A DNA stretch of 61,315 nt from JBBSHS01 sp038232515 (GCA_038232515.1 JBBSHS010000002.1:1-61315); one strand, 5' to 3'. Counted from the first letter of the stretch, positions 24,034 through 33,224 are shown. The notes: generated by a model not told the origin, from the letters alone. Numbers and translations: made by a program.

Positions 24034-24278
24034 CCGGGGCTTCGCCCCCGCCCGACGAGGCGGTCAGGTCATCCTTCGGCCTACCAGCGGCGATGTTCTT
24101 CACCCGCACCGTACGGGGGCATCCTGCGTTCGTGGGCTGGCCGTCATCCTCGAACCCGACCCGGCCCTCCCACACCGCTACGCCATCAGTTTCGACAAAC
24201 TCGAAGCGGGCATCACTGACCTTGTCGGCGCGGCGCGGAACTTGGCTCAATCGTGTCGGTTCCTAGGCAAGCGCCTAG
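24034..24278. repeat. ~240 bp dispersed repeat, copy A
   Basis: Starts with the hairpin GGGGCTTCGCCCC, then CGCCCGACGAGGCGGTCAGG, TCCTTCGGCCTACCAGCGGC, GATGTTCTTCACCCGCACC, later CCTCGAACCCGACC, TTCGACAAACTCGAAGCGG, GGCGCGGCGCGGAACTTG and TCAATCGTGTCGG, ending in the hairpin CTAGGC, AAGC, GCCTAG. The same blocks in the same order occur at 28026 and 50050. The leftward reading holds VRVKNIAAGRPKDDLT, but frames are not kept among copies, so I do not call a gene. Lies between two leftward genes. Confidence 0.85.
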
Positions 24279-24287
24279 TGCCGGCTT

Positions 24288-25496
24288 TCACTCCTGGCCC
24301 GACCGCAGGAGCTCGACCTGGTAGCCGGCGCCCCGCAGGGCGTCGACCACCTGGTGGCGATGCCCGGGATTGCGGGTCTCCAGGGTCAACATCACCTCGA
24401 CGTCCCGCAGGGCGATGTTGACGCCCGCCCGATGGTGTTCGACCTCCAGGACGTTGAGGCCCATGCTGCCCACCAGGGCCAGCAGGCCAGCCAGGGAGCC
24501 CGGCTCGTCGGCCACGACGAGGCGAAGGAGGAGGTATCGGCCGGCGGCTGACAGGCCGTGGTCGATGAGCTTGATGAGCAGGAGTGGATCGACGTTGCCA
24601 CCGGAAAGAATGACGACCACCGGTCCGGTGCCCGGGACTTTGTCGGCCAGCACAGCGGCGAGGCCCACGGCCCCCGCCGGCTCCACGACGGCCTTGGCCC
24701 GTTCCAACAGCAGGAGCAGCGACCGACTGATCTCCTCCTCGTGGACGGTCACGAGATCGTCGACGTATGCCTGCACGTGGGACAGGGTCAGGTCGCAGAC
24801 CTGTTTGACGGCGATGCCGTCGGCCATGGTCGCCATCTGCTCGATACTGGTCGGCCGGCCGGCGTTGACAGAGGCCTGCATGGACGCCGCTCCGGCCGCC
24901 TCGACGCCGATCACGCGCACGTCGCGCCGGGTGTGGGCCAGGGCGGTGGCAACCCCCCCTATGAGGCCGCCGCCCCCGACGGGCACCACGACGGCGTCGA
25001 CGTCCGGTGCCTCCTCGGCGATCTCCAAACCGACCGTGCCCTGCCCAGCCATGACCAAGGGGTCGTCGAATGGCGGCACGAACACGGCGCCGGTGTCGGC
25101 CGCGTAGGCCTGGGCCAGAGCCAGGGCGTCGTCCACCACGAGGCCGGCCAGCCGTACCTCGGCGCCGTACCCGCGGGTGGCGTCAACCTTGGGCAGGGCC
25201 GCCGTGACGGGCATGAACACCACCGAGGCGTGGCCCGTGCGGCTGGCCGCGAAGGCCACTCCCTGGGCATGGTTGCCGGCGGAGGCGGTGACCACCACGA
25301 CCCCATCGGGCAGCCGGCTGATGCAGTTGTACGCCCCTCTGACCTTGAACGAGCCCGTGCGCTGCAGGTGCTCAGGCTTGAGCAGCACGTCACGGCCGGC
25401 CAGCCGGGACAGGGCCTCCGCCCGGTAGACCGGGGTGGGTCGTACGACGCCCCTGACCCGGTCACGGGCATCCTGGATGTCCGACAGGCCGATCAC
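24288..25496 (-). CDS. ilvA: threonine ammonia-lyase with C-terminal ACT-type domain
   Basis: 402 residues from GTG 25496. PLP enzyme converting threonine to 2-oxobutanoate and ammonia. Lys51 in GSFKVRGAYN is the Schiff-base residue; TASAGNHAQGVA binds substrate carboxylate and VPVGGGGLIGG the phosphate. The C-terminal ~75 residues (LVVADEPGSLAGLL and NVLEVEHHRAG) form an ACT-like regulatory domain. Length and single ACT match the shorter IlvA/TdcB class. Threonine dehydratase for isoleucine synthesis is the likely role; serine dehydratase activity is possible. Confidence 0.93.
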   Translation of the reverse strand: MIGLSDIQDARDRVRGVVRPTPVYRAEALSRLAGRDVLLKPEHLQRTGSFKVRGAYNCISRLPDGVVVVTASAGNHAQGVAFAASRTGHASVVFMPVTAALPKVDATRGYGAEVRLAGLVVDDALALAQAYAADTGAVFVPPFDDPLVMAGQGTVGLEIAEEAPDVDAVVVPVGGGGLIGGVATALAHTRRDVRVIGVEAAGAASMQASVNAGRPTSIEQMATMADGIAVKQVCDLTLSHVQAYVDDLVTVHEEEISRSLLLLLERAKAVVEPAGAVGLAAVLADKVPGTGPVVVILSGGNVDPLLLIKLIDHGLSAAGRYLLLRLVVADEPGSLAGLLALVGSMGLNVLEVEHHRAGVNIALRDVEVMLTLETRNPGHRHQVVDALRGAGYQVELLRSGQE

Positions 25497-25655
25497 CGCT
25501 ACCCACGCTACGGCCCCCTCTGGTGGGCGGCTGCGGCGGGCGGCAGGCGTGCGGTTTGCCGGTGGGCGACCCACCCCGTATCGTTGCCGGGTTGCTCCGC
25601 CCTGCCCCGGCGGGCGCGGGCCGGCCCCGTAGACCGAGTATCCGAAGGAAGCCGC

Positions 25656-26105
25656 GTGCGCACGTACTCCACCAAACCCAGCGACATCACCCGTGCCTGG
25701 CACGAGGTCGACGCCGATGGCCTCGTCCTCGGTCGGCTGTCCACCGAGGTGGCCCGCATCCTGCGGGGGAAGCACAAGCCCTACTTCGCCCCGCACCTCG
25801 ACACCGGCGATCACGTCATCGTGGTCAACGCAGCCAAGATCGTCATGACCGCGGGCAAGGCCGACAAGACCGTCAAGTACCGTCACTCCGGCTACCCGGG
25901 GGGCATCCGCTCGCGCACCCAAGCCCAGCTATTGGACACCAAGCCCGAAGAGGTGGTGCGCCGGGCCATCAAGGGCATGTTGCCCAGGGGCCCGCTGGGC
26001 AGTCAGATGCTGCGCAAGCTGAAGGTCTATGCGGGGCCCACCCATCCCCATTCCGCCCAACTGCCGCAGGCTCTCGACCTGGCCGGCGCCCGGCGGGCGT
26101 CGTAG
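25656..26105 (+). CDS. rplM: 50S ribosomal protein L13
   Basis: 149 residues from GTG 25656 with GAAGGAA upstream. RTYSTKPSDITRAWHEVDAD, LGRLSTEVARILRGKHKPYF and YRHSGYPGGIRSRT are diagnostic L13 segments; GMLPRGPLGSQMLRKLKVY is the C-terminal signature. Followed by rpsI as in nearly all bacteria. Confidence 0.98.
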   Translation: MRTYSTKPSDITRAWHEVDADGLVLGRLSTEVARILRGKHKPYFAPHLDTGDHVIVVNAAKIVMTAGKADKTVKYRHSGYPGGIRSRTQAQLLDTKPEEVVRRAIKGMLPRGPLGSQMLRKLKVYAGPTHPHSAQLPQALDLAGARRAS

Positions 26106-26140
26106 CCTCCGACACCGACTCAGCAGAACAGGACGCCGTC

Positions 26141-26533
26141 GTGCCCAAGCCCCTCACCCAGACCACCGGCCGCCGCAAGCAGGCCATCGCCCGTGTCCGG
26201 TTCCGTCCCGGCACCGGCGTCATGACCGTCAACCGGCGGCCTCTGGACCAGTACTTCCCCTCGGCCACCCACCGCATGGTCCTGTCCGAGCCCCTGCGGG
26301 TGGCCGGCATCGAGGACGCCTACGACATCGATGCCACCATCACCGGCGGCGGCACGTCGGGTCAGGCCGGCGCCCTTCGGCTGGGCATTTCCCGCGCCCT
26401 GGCCGAGCTCGACCCCGACCAGCGCACACCGCTCAAGCGGGCCGGACTGCTCACCCGGGACGCCAGGGAGAAGGAGTCCAAGAAGTACGGTCTCAAGAAG
26501 GCCCGCAAGGCTCCGCAGTACTCCAAGCGATAG
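26141..26533 (+). CDS. rpsI: 30S ribosomal protein S9
   Basis: 130 residues from GTG 26141. TGRRKQAIARVRFRPGTGV, ITGGGTSGQAGALRLGISRA and the basic C terminus ESKKYGLKKARKAPQYSKR are the S9 core; the terminal Lys-Arg reaches the decoding centre tRNA. Thirty-five bases after rplM and three before glmM, so rplM-rpsI-glmM are probably one transcript. Confidence 0.98.
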   Translation: MPKPLTQTTGRRKQAIARVRFRPGTGVMTVNRRPLDQYFPSATHRMVLSEPLRVAGIEDAYDIDATITGGGTSGQAGALRLGISRALAELDPDQRTPLKRAGLLTRDAREKESKKYGLKKARKAPQYSKR

Positions 26534-26536
26534 TCG

Positions 26537-27955
26537 GTGGGGACCCGTCCCCGCTTTGGGACCGACGGTCTTCGCGGCGTCGCCAACACCGAGCTGAGCC
26601 CCGAGTTGGTGCTGGCCCTCGGTCGGGCCGCGGCCCGTGTGCTGGGCGGCGGCACCTGGTACGCGGCCCGTGACACCCGCCGGTCCGGAGTGATGCTGCA
26701 GGCCGCGCTGTGCGCCGGCCTCGCCTCCGAGGGGGCCGAGGTCCTGGATCTGGGTGTGCTGCCCACACCGGGCGTCGCCTACCTGTCGGCGGCCGACGGC
26801 GTGCCTGGGGCCATGATCTCCGCCTCCCACAACCCATTCGGGGACAATGGCGTGAAGCTGTTCGGCCCCGGTGGCCGCAAGCTGGTCGATGCCGCCGAAG
26901 CCGCCATAGAAGCCGAGCTGGACATCGTCCTGGCCGCCGGCGCCGACGGGGGCTCGGGTGGCGGTGCGGGTGCCCGCCGGCGCTCGGGCGCCGTCGTCGG
27001 CACCCTGCGGCCGGCTCCGGCCGAAGCCACCGAGCGCTATCTCCACCACCTCGTCAGCTCTCTCGAGGGCCGTTCCCTCGATGGCCTGCGTGTCGTCGTC
27101 GACTGCGCCCACGGCGCCGCGTCCACCATCGGGCCCCTCGCCTTCGAGCGTCTCGGGGCACGGGTCGACGTGATGGGCCACAGGCCCGACGGCGCCAACA
27201 TCAACGACGGCTGTGGCTCCACCCAGCTCGACGCCCTCCGGGCTGCGGTCGTGGCCCACCAGGCCGACGCCGGCGTGGCCTTCGACGGCGACGCCGACCG
27301 CTGCCTGGCCGTCGACCACACCGCAAGGGTGGTGGACGGCGACCACATGATGGCCATCTGCGCCACCGACCTGCAGGCCCGTGGCCTCCTCCCCGACCAC
27401 ACGGTCGTGGTCACGGTCATGACCAATCTGGGCTTCCGACACGCCATGGCCGCCGCCGGCATCACCGTGCGCACCACGCCCGTCGGTGACCGCTACGTGC
27501 TGGAGGACCTGGATGCAGGCGGCTACGGGCTGGGCGGCGAGCAATCGGGCCACCTGATCTTCCGCCGCCTGGCCTCCACCGGGGACGGTGTACTCACCGG
27601 CCTGGCCGTCCTGGACGTGGTGGCCCGTTCGGGCCGTACGCTGGCCGACCTGGCCGGCGCGGCCATGACCCGTCTGCCTCAGGTGCTGCAGAACGTGGTG
27701 GTCGCAAATGGGTCGGTCCAGGCCGCCCTGGCGACCGCCGATCCGCTGTGGGCCGAGGTGCGGGCCGTCGAGGCCGAGCTCGGCGACGAGGGGCGGGTGC
27801 TGTTGCGGCCCAGCGGCACCGAGCCGCTGGTGCGGGTGATGGTCGAGGCGGCGACGGCCGAGCAGGCGGAGGCCCTGGCCGCCCGGGTGACCAGGGCTGC
27901 CGAGCGGTGCCTGTCGGCTCCAGACCCCCATGGCGGGGACCAACTGCGGGGGTGA
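26537..27955 (+). CDS. glmM: phosphoglucosamine mutase
   Basis: 472 residues from GTG 26537. Converts glucosamine 6-phosphate to glucosamine 1-phosphate for UDP-GlcNAc and peptidoglycan. FGTDGLRGVAN near the start, catalytic Ser97 in ISASHNPFGDNGVK, Mg loop FDGDADRC, GGEQSGHL and phosphate-binding RPSGTEPLVRVM. A Gly/Ala/Arg-rich insertion (AAGADGGSGGGAGARRRSG) at about 134-152 is unusual and probably a disordered surface loop. glmS follows after the ~240 bp repeat. Confidence 0.96.
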   Translation: MGTRPRFGTDGLRGVANTELSPELVLALGRAAARVLGGGTWYAARDTRRSGVMLQAALCAGLASEGAEVLDLGVLPTPGVAYLSAADGVPGAMISASHNPFGDNGVKLFGPGGRKLVDAAEAAIEAELDIVLAAGADGGSGGGAGARRRSGAVVGTLRPAPAEATERYLHHLVSSLEGRSLDGLRVVVDCAHGAASTIGPLAFERLGARVDVMGHRPDGANINDGCGSTQLDALRAAVVAHQADAGVAFDGDADRCLAVDHTARVVDGDHMMAICATDLQARGLLPDHTVVVTVMTNLGFRHAMAAAGITVRTTPVGDRYVLEDLDAGGYGLGGEQSGHLIFRRLASTGDGVLTGLAVLDVVARSGRTLADLAGAAMTRLPQVLQNVVVANGSVQAALATADPLWAEVRAVEAELGDEGRVLLRPSGTEPLVRVMVEAATAEQAEALAARVTRAAERCLSAPDPHGGDQLRG

Positions 27956-28025
27956 TGGCGAGCCGTCGTCCACTACGGGGCGGGTGGTGCGGATGGCAGC
28001 GCCCATGCCTGGCGCCAAGCTCCTA

Positions 28026-28258
28026 ACGGGGCTTCGCCCCCGCCCGACGAGCACGTCATCCCAGGGGCTACGAGCGGCGATGTTCTTCACCCGCACCATG
28101 AGCACAGTCGCCCTGCGTTCGTCGGGGCCGTCACCCTCGAACCCGACCCGCCCCTCCCGAAACGCTGGTTCGACAAACTTGGAGCGGCCTCACCGGCCTT
28201 GCCGACGCCGCATGGAACTTCAGTCAATCGTATCGGCTCCTAGGAGCCAAGCTCCTAG
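28026..28258. repeat. ~240 bp dispersed repeat, copy B
   Basis: Same block order as the copy at 24034: GGGGCTTCGCCCC hairpin, CGCCCGACGAGC, GCGGCGATGTTCTTCACCCG, CCTCGAACCCGACCCGCCCC, TTCGACAAACTTGGAGCGG, GGAACTTCAGTCAATCG, ending in a longer terminal hairpin CTAGGAGC, CAA, GCTCCTAG. Fills most of the 314-base gap between glmM and glmS. The rest of that gap holds nothing recognisable. Confidence 0.85.
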
Positions 28259-28269
28259 CCTGACCACCC

Positions 28270-30123
28270 ATGTGCGGCATCATCGGCGCCACCGGCTCTG
28301 ACCCAGTTCTCCCCCTCCTGCTCCAGGGGTTGGCCCGCCTCGAGTACCGGGGTTACGACTCCGCCGGCGTGGCCCTGGTCGACGGCGACCGCATCTGGCG
28401 GTGCCGACGGGCCGGCGGCACCAAGTCGGTGGCCGAGCTGTCCGAAGCGGTGGGTGACGCTCCTGTAGGCCTGGTCACGGGCATCGGCCACTCCCGATGG
28501 GCCACCCATGGTGCCCCCACCGAGGTCAACGCCCATCCCCACCTCGACGGCACCGGGCGGTTGGCGCTGGTCCACAACGGCATCATCGAGAACTACCGGG
28601 AGCTGGCCCGCAGCCTCCCCCAGGGCGGGGACGAGCTGGTGAGTGACACCGACACCGAGGTCCTGGCCCACCTCATCTCGTCCCGGGTGGGCAGCGGGCT
28701 CGGGTTGGCCGACGCCGTGCGGGCGTGCCTGCGCCAGGTCGAGGGCAAGTTCGCCATCGCCGTGGTCCACGCCGACGAGCCCGGTCTGGTCGTCGGCGCC
28801 CGGCGGGGGTCACCGCTCATCTGCGGCCGGTCCGACGGCACCGCCTACCTGGCCTCTGACATTCCCGCCATCCATGGCCGGGCCAAGGAGTTCTACGTCA
28901 TCCTCAACGACCAAGTGGTCGAGCTCGGCGCCGGCATCATCCGCATCACCGACCTGGCCGGCCACGAGGTCGAGCCGGTGGCCCGGGAGGTCACCTGGGA
29001 CCTCGAGGCGGCCGAGAAGGGCGGCTACCCCGACTTCATGCTGAAGGAGATCCACGAGCAACCGGCGGCCGTCCGCGACACCCTGCTGGACCGCATCGTC
29101 GGCGGTCGGCTGGCCCTGGACCAGGTACGCCTGTCCGACGACGACCTGCGCCAGGTCGACAAGGTGTTCATCGTGGCCTGCGGATCGAGCTTCCACGCCG
29201 GCATGGTCGGCCGCCTGGCCATCGGCCACTTCGCCTCGCTGCCCGTCGAGGTCGAGATCGCCAGCGAGTTCCGCTACCGCGACCCGGTGCTCGACGGCAC
29301 CAGCCTGGTCATCGCCGTCAGCCAGTCGGGCGAGACGCTGGACACCATGGAAGCAGTGGCCCACGCCAAGGCCATGAGCAAGGCCAGGGTGCTGGCCGTG
29401 TCCAACGTGGTCGACTCCTCACTGGCCCGCGACGCCGACGCCGTGCTCTACACCCGGGCCGGTCCCGAGATCGGTGTGGCATCCACCAAGTGCCATCTCG
29501 CCCAGCTGGTGGCCATGCAGGTCATCGCCCTCTACCTGGCCCAGGTGCGGGGCAAGCTCTACCCCGAGGAGGTCGAGCACCAGCTCGAGCACCTGCAGCG
29601 TCTGCCGTTGCGCATAGAGGCGGCCATCGCCCGGCGGGCCGAGGTGGAGGCCGTGGCCGAGGCCGTGTCCGGTGGGCGCGACTTCTTCTTCATCGGCCGC
29701 AACGCCGGCTACCCGGTGGCCCTGGAGGGAGCGCTGAAGCTCAAGGAGATAAGCTACCTGCGGGCCGAGGGCTACCCGGCGGGCGAGCTGAAGCATGGCC
29801 CCATAGCCCTGGTCGAGCCGGGCACCGTGGTGGTGGCGGTGGCCACCCGCAGCCACCTGAGGGACAAGATCATCTCCAACATCGCCGAGGTGAAGGCCCG
29901 GGGAGCCACGGTCGTCGCCCTGGTCGACGAGCGCGACGCCGGCGATGCCAACGTGGTCGGTCTGGTCGACCACGTACTGGCTGTGCCCTGGGCCGGCCAC
30001 GTCCTGTTCCAGCCGGTGGTCGACGTGGTCCCCCTCCAGCTGTTCGCCTACGCCCTGGCCAAGGCCCGTGGCAACGACGTCGACAAACCCCGCAACCTGG
30101 CCAAGGTCGTCACCGTGGAATAG
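28270..30123 (+). CDS. glmS: glutamine--fructose-6-phosphate aminotransferase (isomerising)
   Basis: 617 residues; makes glucosamine 6-phosphate. Cys2 is the glutaminase nucleophile (MCGIIG); LEYRGYDSAGVAL, GHSRWATHGAPTEVNAHPH and VHNGIIENYRELA belong to the class II amidotransferase domain. Two SIS sugar-binding domains follow (ACGSSFHAG, SQSGETLDT, then GRNAGYPVALEGALKLKEIS) and the C terminus DKPRNLAKVVTVE is standard. No glmS ribozyme core was seen in the leader, which is mostly repeat. Confidence 0.98.
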   Translation: MCGIIGATGSDPVLPLLLQGLARLEYRGYDSAGVALVDGDRIWRCRRAGGTKSVAELSEAVGDAPVGLVTGIGHSRWATHGAPTEVNAHPHLDGTGRLALVHNGIIENYRELARSLPQGGDELVSDTDTEVLAHLISSRVGSGLGLADAVRACLRQVEGKFAIAVVHADEPGLVVGARRGSPLICGRSDGTAYLASDIPAIHGRAKEFYVILNDQVVELGAGIIRITDLAGHEVEPVAREVTWDLEAAEKGGYPDFMLKEIHEQPAAVRDTLLDRIVGGRLALDQVRLSDDDLRQVDKVFIVACGSSFHAGMVGRLAIGHFASLPVEVEIASEFRYRDPVLDGTSLVIAVSQSGETLDTMEAVAHAKAMSKARVLAVSNVVDSSLARDADAVLYTRAGPEIGVASTKCHLAQLVAMQVIALYLAQVRGKLYPEEVEHQLEHLQRLPLRIEAAIARRAEVEAVAEAVSGGRDFFFIGRNAGYPVALEGALKLKEISYLRAEGYPAGELKHGPIALVEPGTVVVAVATRSHLRDKIISNIAEVKARGATVVALVDERDAGDANVVGLVDHVLAVPWAGHVLFQPVVDVVPLQLFAYALAKARGNDVDKPRNLAKVVTVE

Positions 30124-30209
30124 CCATGACCCGAGCATGACTGGCGGCGCGGGCGTCGCCGACCGGTCCTGGTGGAACCCGTGCGGCCGCCGGGTGCGAG
30201 GATGGGCCT

Positions 30210-30575
30210 GTGATCGTCGGCATCGGCATCGACGCGGTCGAAGTGGCCCGGTTCGGGCGCATCCTCGATCGCCGACCCGGCTTCGCCACGCGGGTGTTCA
30301 CCCCCCAGGAGGAAGCCGACTGCGCCAATGCGCCGCAGCGGCTGGCCGCCCGGTTCGCAGCCAAGGAGGCGGCCATGAAGGCGCTTGGGGTGGGCCTGGG
30401 CGCCTTCGGGTTCCACGACGTGTCGGTGGCGCGAGCCGTGTCGGGCGCACCGTCGCTGGTGGTGTCGGGCCGGGCCGCCACGCTGGCTGCCGAGCAGGGT
30501 GTGACCCGCTGGCTGGTGTCGCTCACCCACACCGACACCCAGGCCCAGGCCTTCGTGGTGGCGGAAGTGCTCTAG
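30210..30575 (+). CDS. acpS: holo-[acyl-carrier-protein] synthase
   Basis: 121 residues from GTG 30210. Transfers 4'-phosphopantetheine from CoA to acyl carrier protein. GIGIDAVEVARFGRIL holds the Mg-binding Asp; RLAARFAAKEAAMKALGVGL holds the second Mg ligand Glu and the CoA-binding Lys; SLTHTDTQAQAFVVAE is the C-terminal signature. Five bases before the NAD(P)HX repair gene, a common actinobacterial pairing. Confidence 0.96.
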   Translation: MIVGIGIDAVEVARFGRILDRRPGFATRVFTPQEEADCANAPQRLAARFAAKEAAMKALGVGLGAFGFHDVSVARAVSGAPSLVVSGRAATLAAEQGVTRWLVSLTHTDTQAQAFVVAEVL

Positions 30576-30579
30576 AGAG

Positions 30580-32064
30580 GTGCAGCCCGTCGTCACCGTC
30601 GAGGAGATGCGGGCCGTCGACGCCGCTGCCCTGGAGCATGTCAGTCATCACGAACTGGTGACGCGTGCCGGCAGCGCCCTCGCCCGCACCGCGCTGGGGC
30701 TGCTCGGAGGCGCTTACGGCCGACGGGTGGTGGTGGTGGCCGGCAAGGGCGACAACGGCAACGACGGCCGGGTGTGTGCCGACCGGCTGCGCCAGCGGGG
30801 GGTGCGGGTCACGGTGGTCGACGCGGCAGACGCCCGGGACCACCTTGGGGAGTGCGACCTCGTCGTCGACGCCGCCTACGGCACGGGGTTCAGGGGCCGC
30901 TATGCGCCCCCTGACCCGGGGCCGGCACCCGTGCTGGCGGCGGACATCCCCAGTGGCGTCGACGGCGACATCGGCTTGGGGCCCGACGCCGTGTGGGCCG
31001 GGGTCACCGTCACGTTCGGGGCGCTGAAGCCGGGGCTGCTGCTGGGTGACGGGCGGTTGCGGGCCGGAGTCGTGCTGGTCGAGCCCATCGGCCTGGGGGC
31101 CGACGCCGCCGGCCGGGCCACCATCCATCTGGTGGACGACGCCGACGTGGCGCTGCCCGGCCGGCCGGCGCAGGCCCACAAGTGGCAGACGGCGGTGCAG
31201 GTCGTGGCCGGGTCGCCCGGTATGAGCGGGGCGGCCACCTTCGTGACCCGGGCCGCGCTGCGGTCCGGCGCCGGCTACGTGCGGCTGGCCAGCCCCGGCG
31301 TGGGGGCCGCCGATCTGGCCTCGACCGAGGCCGTGGGCTCGTCGCTGCCAGCGACGGGCTGGGCCGAACACGTCCTGCGCGGCCTCGACCGCGTGAAGGC
31401 GCTGGCTGTCGGCCCCGGCCTGGGGCGCGGCGAAGAGACCGTCGGTCAGGTGCGTGCCCTGCTGGCCCGGGCCCCGGTACCGGCCGTGGTCGACGCCGAC
31501 GGCCTCAACGCAATCGGCTCGGTGACGGAGCTGCGGCGCCTGAGCCTGGCCCGGCCCGCTCCGACAGTGGTCACCCCCCACGACGGTGAGTTCGCCCGCC
31601 TCACGGGTTCCCCACCGGGAGCGGACCGCATCGGCGCAGCGCGGGAGCTGGCCCACGGGTCCGGGGCCGTCGTCCTGCTCAAAGGCACGACCACGGTTGT
31701 CGCCGCCCCCGACGGGCAGGTGCGCCTGGTCACGGCCGGCTCGTCCCGGCTGGCCACGGCCGGCACCGGTGACGTGCTCTGCGGGGTCATCGCCGCCTTC
31801 CTGGCCCGGGGCATGGCGCCGCTCGACGCCGCCTCCGTCGCCGCCCACGCCCATGGCCGGGCAGCCACGATGCTGGGCCGGGCCGAGGGGCTGGTGGCCG
31901 GCGACCTCCCCGACCTCGTGTCCGACTGGTTGTGCGGGGTCGTGATGGGCCCGGATGGGGGCGATCAAACGGTGAGAACGTCTGATCACCCCTACATGGG
32001 CCCATCCAAACGGTACGGCCCCGGGCCGCGGACGCTGGCGGCGCAGGTAGGAGCCACCCGGTGA
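30580..32064 (+). CDS. nnr: bifunctional NAD(P)H-hydrate epimerase/dehydratase
   Basis: 494 residues from GTG 30580. Repairs hydrated NADH/NADPH. The N-terminal YjeF_N epimerase domain has VVVVAGKGDNGNDGRVCAD and ADIPSGVDGDIG; the C-terminal ADP-dependent dehydratase has HKWQTAVQVVAGSPGMSGAA, VVTPHDGEFARL and TAGTGDVLCGVIAAFLARG. The epimerase domain is shorter than usual. The last ~35 residues (from GPDGGDQTVRT) lie past the fold and are encoded by a long inverted repeat just before alr, which it overlaps by four bases. Confidence 0.93.
   Translation: MQPVVTVEEMRAVDAAALEHVSHHELVTRAGSALARTALGLLGGAYGRRVVVVAGKGDNGNDGRVCADRLRQRGVRVTVVDAADARDHLGECDLVVDAAYGTGFRGRYAPPDPGPAPVLAADIPSGVDGDIGLGPDAVWAGVTVTFGALKPGLLLGDGRLRAGVVLVEPIGLGADAAGRATIHLVDDADVALPGRPAQAHKWQTAVQVVAGSPGMSGAATFVTRAALRSGAGYVRLASPGVGAADLASTEAVGSSLPATGWAEHVLRGLDRVKALAVGPGLGRGEETVGQVRALLARAPVPAVVDADGLNAIGSVTELRRLSLARPAPTVVTPHDGEFARLTGSPPGADRIGAARELAHGSGAVVLLKGTTTVVAAPDGQVRLVTAGSSRLATAGTGDVLCGVIAAFLARGMAPLDAASVAAHAHGRAATMLGRAEGLVAGDLPDLVSDWLCGVVMGPDGGDQTVRTSDHPYMGPSKRYGPGPRTLAAQVGATR
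31945..32005. other. long imperfect inverted repeat inside the 3' end of nnr
   Basis: Left arm 31945-31967 begins ATGGGCCC and ends GATCA; right arm 31983-32005 begins TGATCACCCC and ends GGGCCCAT. About 17 of 23 positions pair around a 15-base loop. CAAACGG also recurs just inside the left end of the loop and just after the right arm. It encodes the non-conserved Nnr tail and ends about 55 bases before the alr start, so an RNA hairpin here could affect alr expression. Confidence 0.5.
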
Positions 32065-33224
32065 CGCAGTTCCGGCCGTCGTGGGCCGAGGTCGACGTGG
32101 GGGCCATCGCCGCCAATGCCCGGACGCTCGCCGGCCTGGCCGCGCCGGCCCAGCTGTGCGCGGTGGTGAAGGCCGGTGGTTACGGCCACGGCGCGGTGCG
32201 GGCGGCCGAAGCGGCCCTCGACGGTGGGGCCACCTGGCTGGCCGTCGCCCTCGTGGAGGAGGGCGTCGAGCTGCGGGATGCCGGCATCGACGCCCCCATC
32301 CTCCTGCTGTCCGAGCCTCCGGTCGGTGCCTTCGCCGACGTGGTGGCGGCCGATCTGCGGCCCACCGTCTACACCGCCACCGCTGTCGAGGCGGCGGCCA
32401 AGGCCGCAGCTGCGGCTGCCGGCGTGGCCACGGCCGGCGCCGACGCGGGTGACCGTCGTCTCCGACGGCTGGCCGTGCACCTCAAGGTCGACACCGGGAT
32501 GCACCGGGTCGGGGCCCCGCTCGAAGACGTCGTCGACCTCGCCGCTGACATCGTGGCCCGTCCCGAGCTCACCCTCGAGGGCCTTTGGACCCACTTCGCG
32601 GTGGCCGACGAGCCCTGGCGCGACCAGTTCACCGAGGCTCAGCTGGAGCGCCTGCTGGCCGTGCAGCGGACGCTCGCCGCCCGGGGGGTCCGGCCCCGCC
32701 TGCTGCACGCCGCCAATTCGGCCGGCGCCATCGCCCATCCGGCGGCCCGGCTCGACCTCGTGCGCTGCGGCATCGCCCTGTACGGCCTCGACCCCTCGAC
32801 CGAACTGGCCGGCCGGGTGCCGTTGGTGCCGGCGCTGTCGTTGAAGTCCCGCGTCTCCCAGGTCAAGGAGATTCCCGCCGGCGAGGGCGTGAGCTACGGC
32901 CTGCGCTGGACCGCACCCGAGCGCACGACCGTCGCCACCGTGCCGCTGGGCTACGCCGACGGCGTACCCCGGCGTCTGTCCTGCGCGGGCGCCGACGTGC
33001 TCCTCGGCGGCCGGCGCCGGCCCATGGCCGGCACCATCACCATGGACCAGCTCCTGGTGGACTGCGGCCCGCGGTCAGACGTGCGGGCCGGTGACGAGGT
33101 GGTGCTGATCGGCAGGCAGGGCCACGACGAGATCCCGGCGTGGGAGTGGGCCGCCAAGCTGGGGACCATCGGCTACGAGGTCGTGTGCGGGATCGGCCCC
33201 CGCGTGCCGAGGATCTCGATCTGA
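32061..33224 (+). CDS. alr: alanine racemase
   Basis: 387 residues; PLP-dependent interconversion of L- and D-alanine for peptidoglycan. Lys37 in AVVKAGGYGHGAV binds PLP; the usual motif is KADGYGHG or KANAYGHG, so Gly at the Asp/Asn position is uncommon. The opposite catalytic Tyr is in GEGVSYGLRW, and HLKVDTGMHRVG, LHAANSAGAI and LVRCGIALYGLDP are standard. GTG start overlaps the nnr stop. A Gly/Ala/Asp-rich insertion (residues ~115-130) is tolerated on the surface. Confidence 0.95.
   Translation: MTQFRPSWAEVDVGAIAANARTLAGLAAPAQLCAVVKAGGYGHGAVRAAEAALDGGATWLAVALVEEGVELRDAGIDAPILLLSEPPVGAFADVVAADLRPTVYTATAVEAAAKAAAAAAGVATAGADAGDRRLRRLAVHLKVDTGMHRVGAPLEDVVDLAADIVARPELTLEGLWTHFAVADEPWRDQFTEAQLERLLAVQRTLAARGVRPRLLHAANSAGAIAHPAARLDLVRCGIALYGLDPSTELAGRVPLVPALSLKSRVSQVKEIPAGEGVSYGLRWTAPERTTVATVPLGYADGVPRRLSCAGADVLLGGRRRPMAGTITMDQLLVDCGPRSDVRAGDEVVLIGRQGHDEIPAWEWAAKLGTIGYEVVCGIGPRVPRISI

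Noticed and set aside
23966..24250. Leftward 94-codon frame with VRVKNIAAGRPKDDLT, echoed in the other ~240 bp repeat copies
   Set aside because: The peptide recurs because the DNA repeat recurs; frames and starts are not maintained between copies (copy C is shifted, copy B changes residues), so protein coding is not supported.
27956..28269. glmS ribozyme/riboswitch in the glmS leader
   Set aside because: The leader is occupied by the ~240 bp repeat and shows no ribozyme core; the same repeat occurs before unrelated genes.
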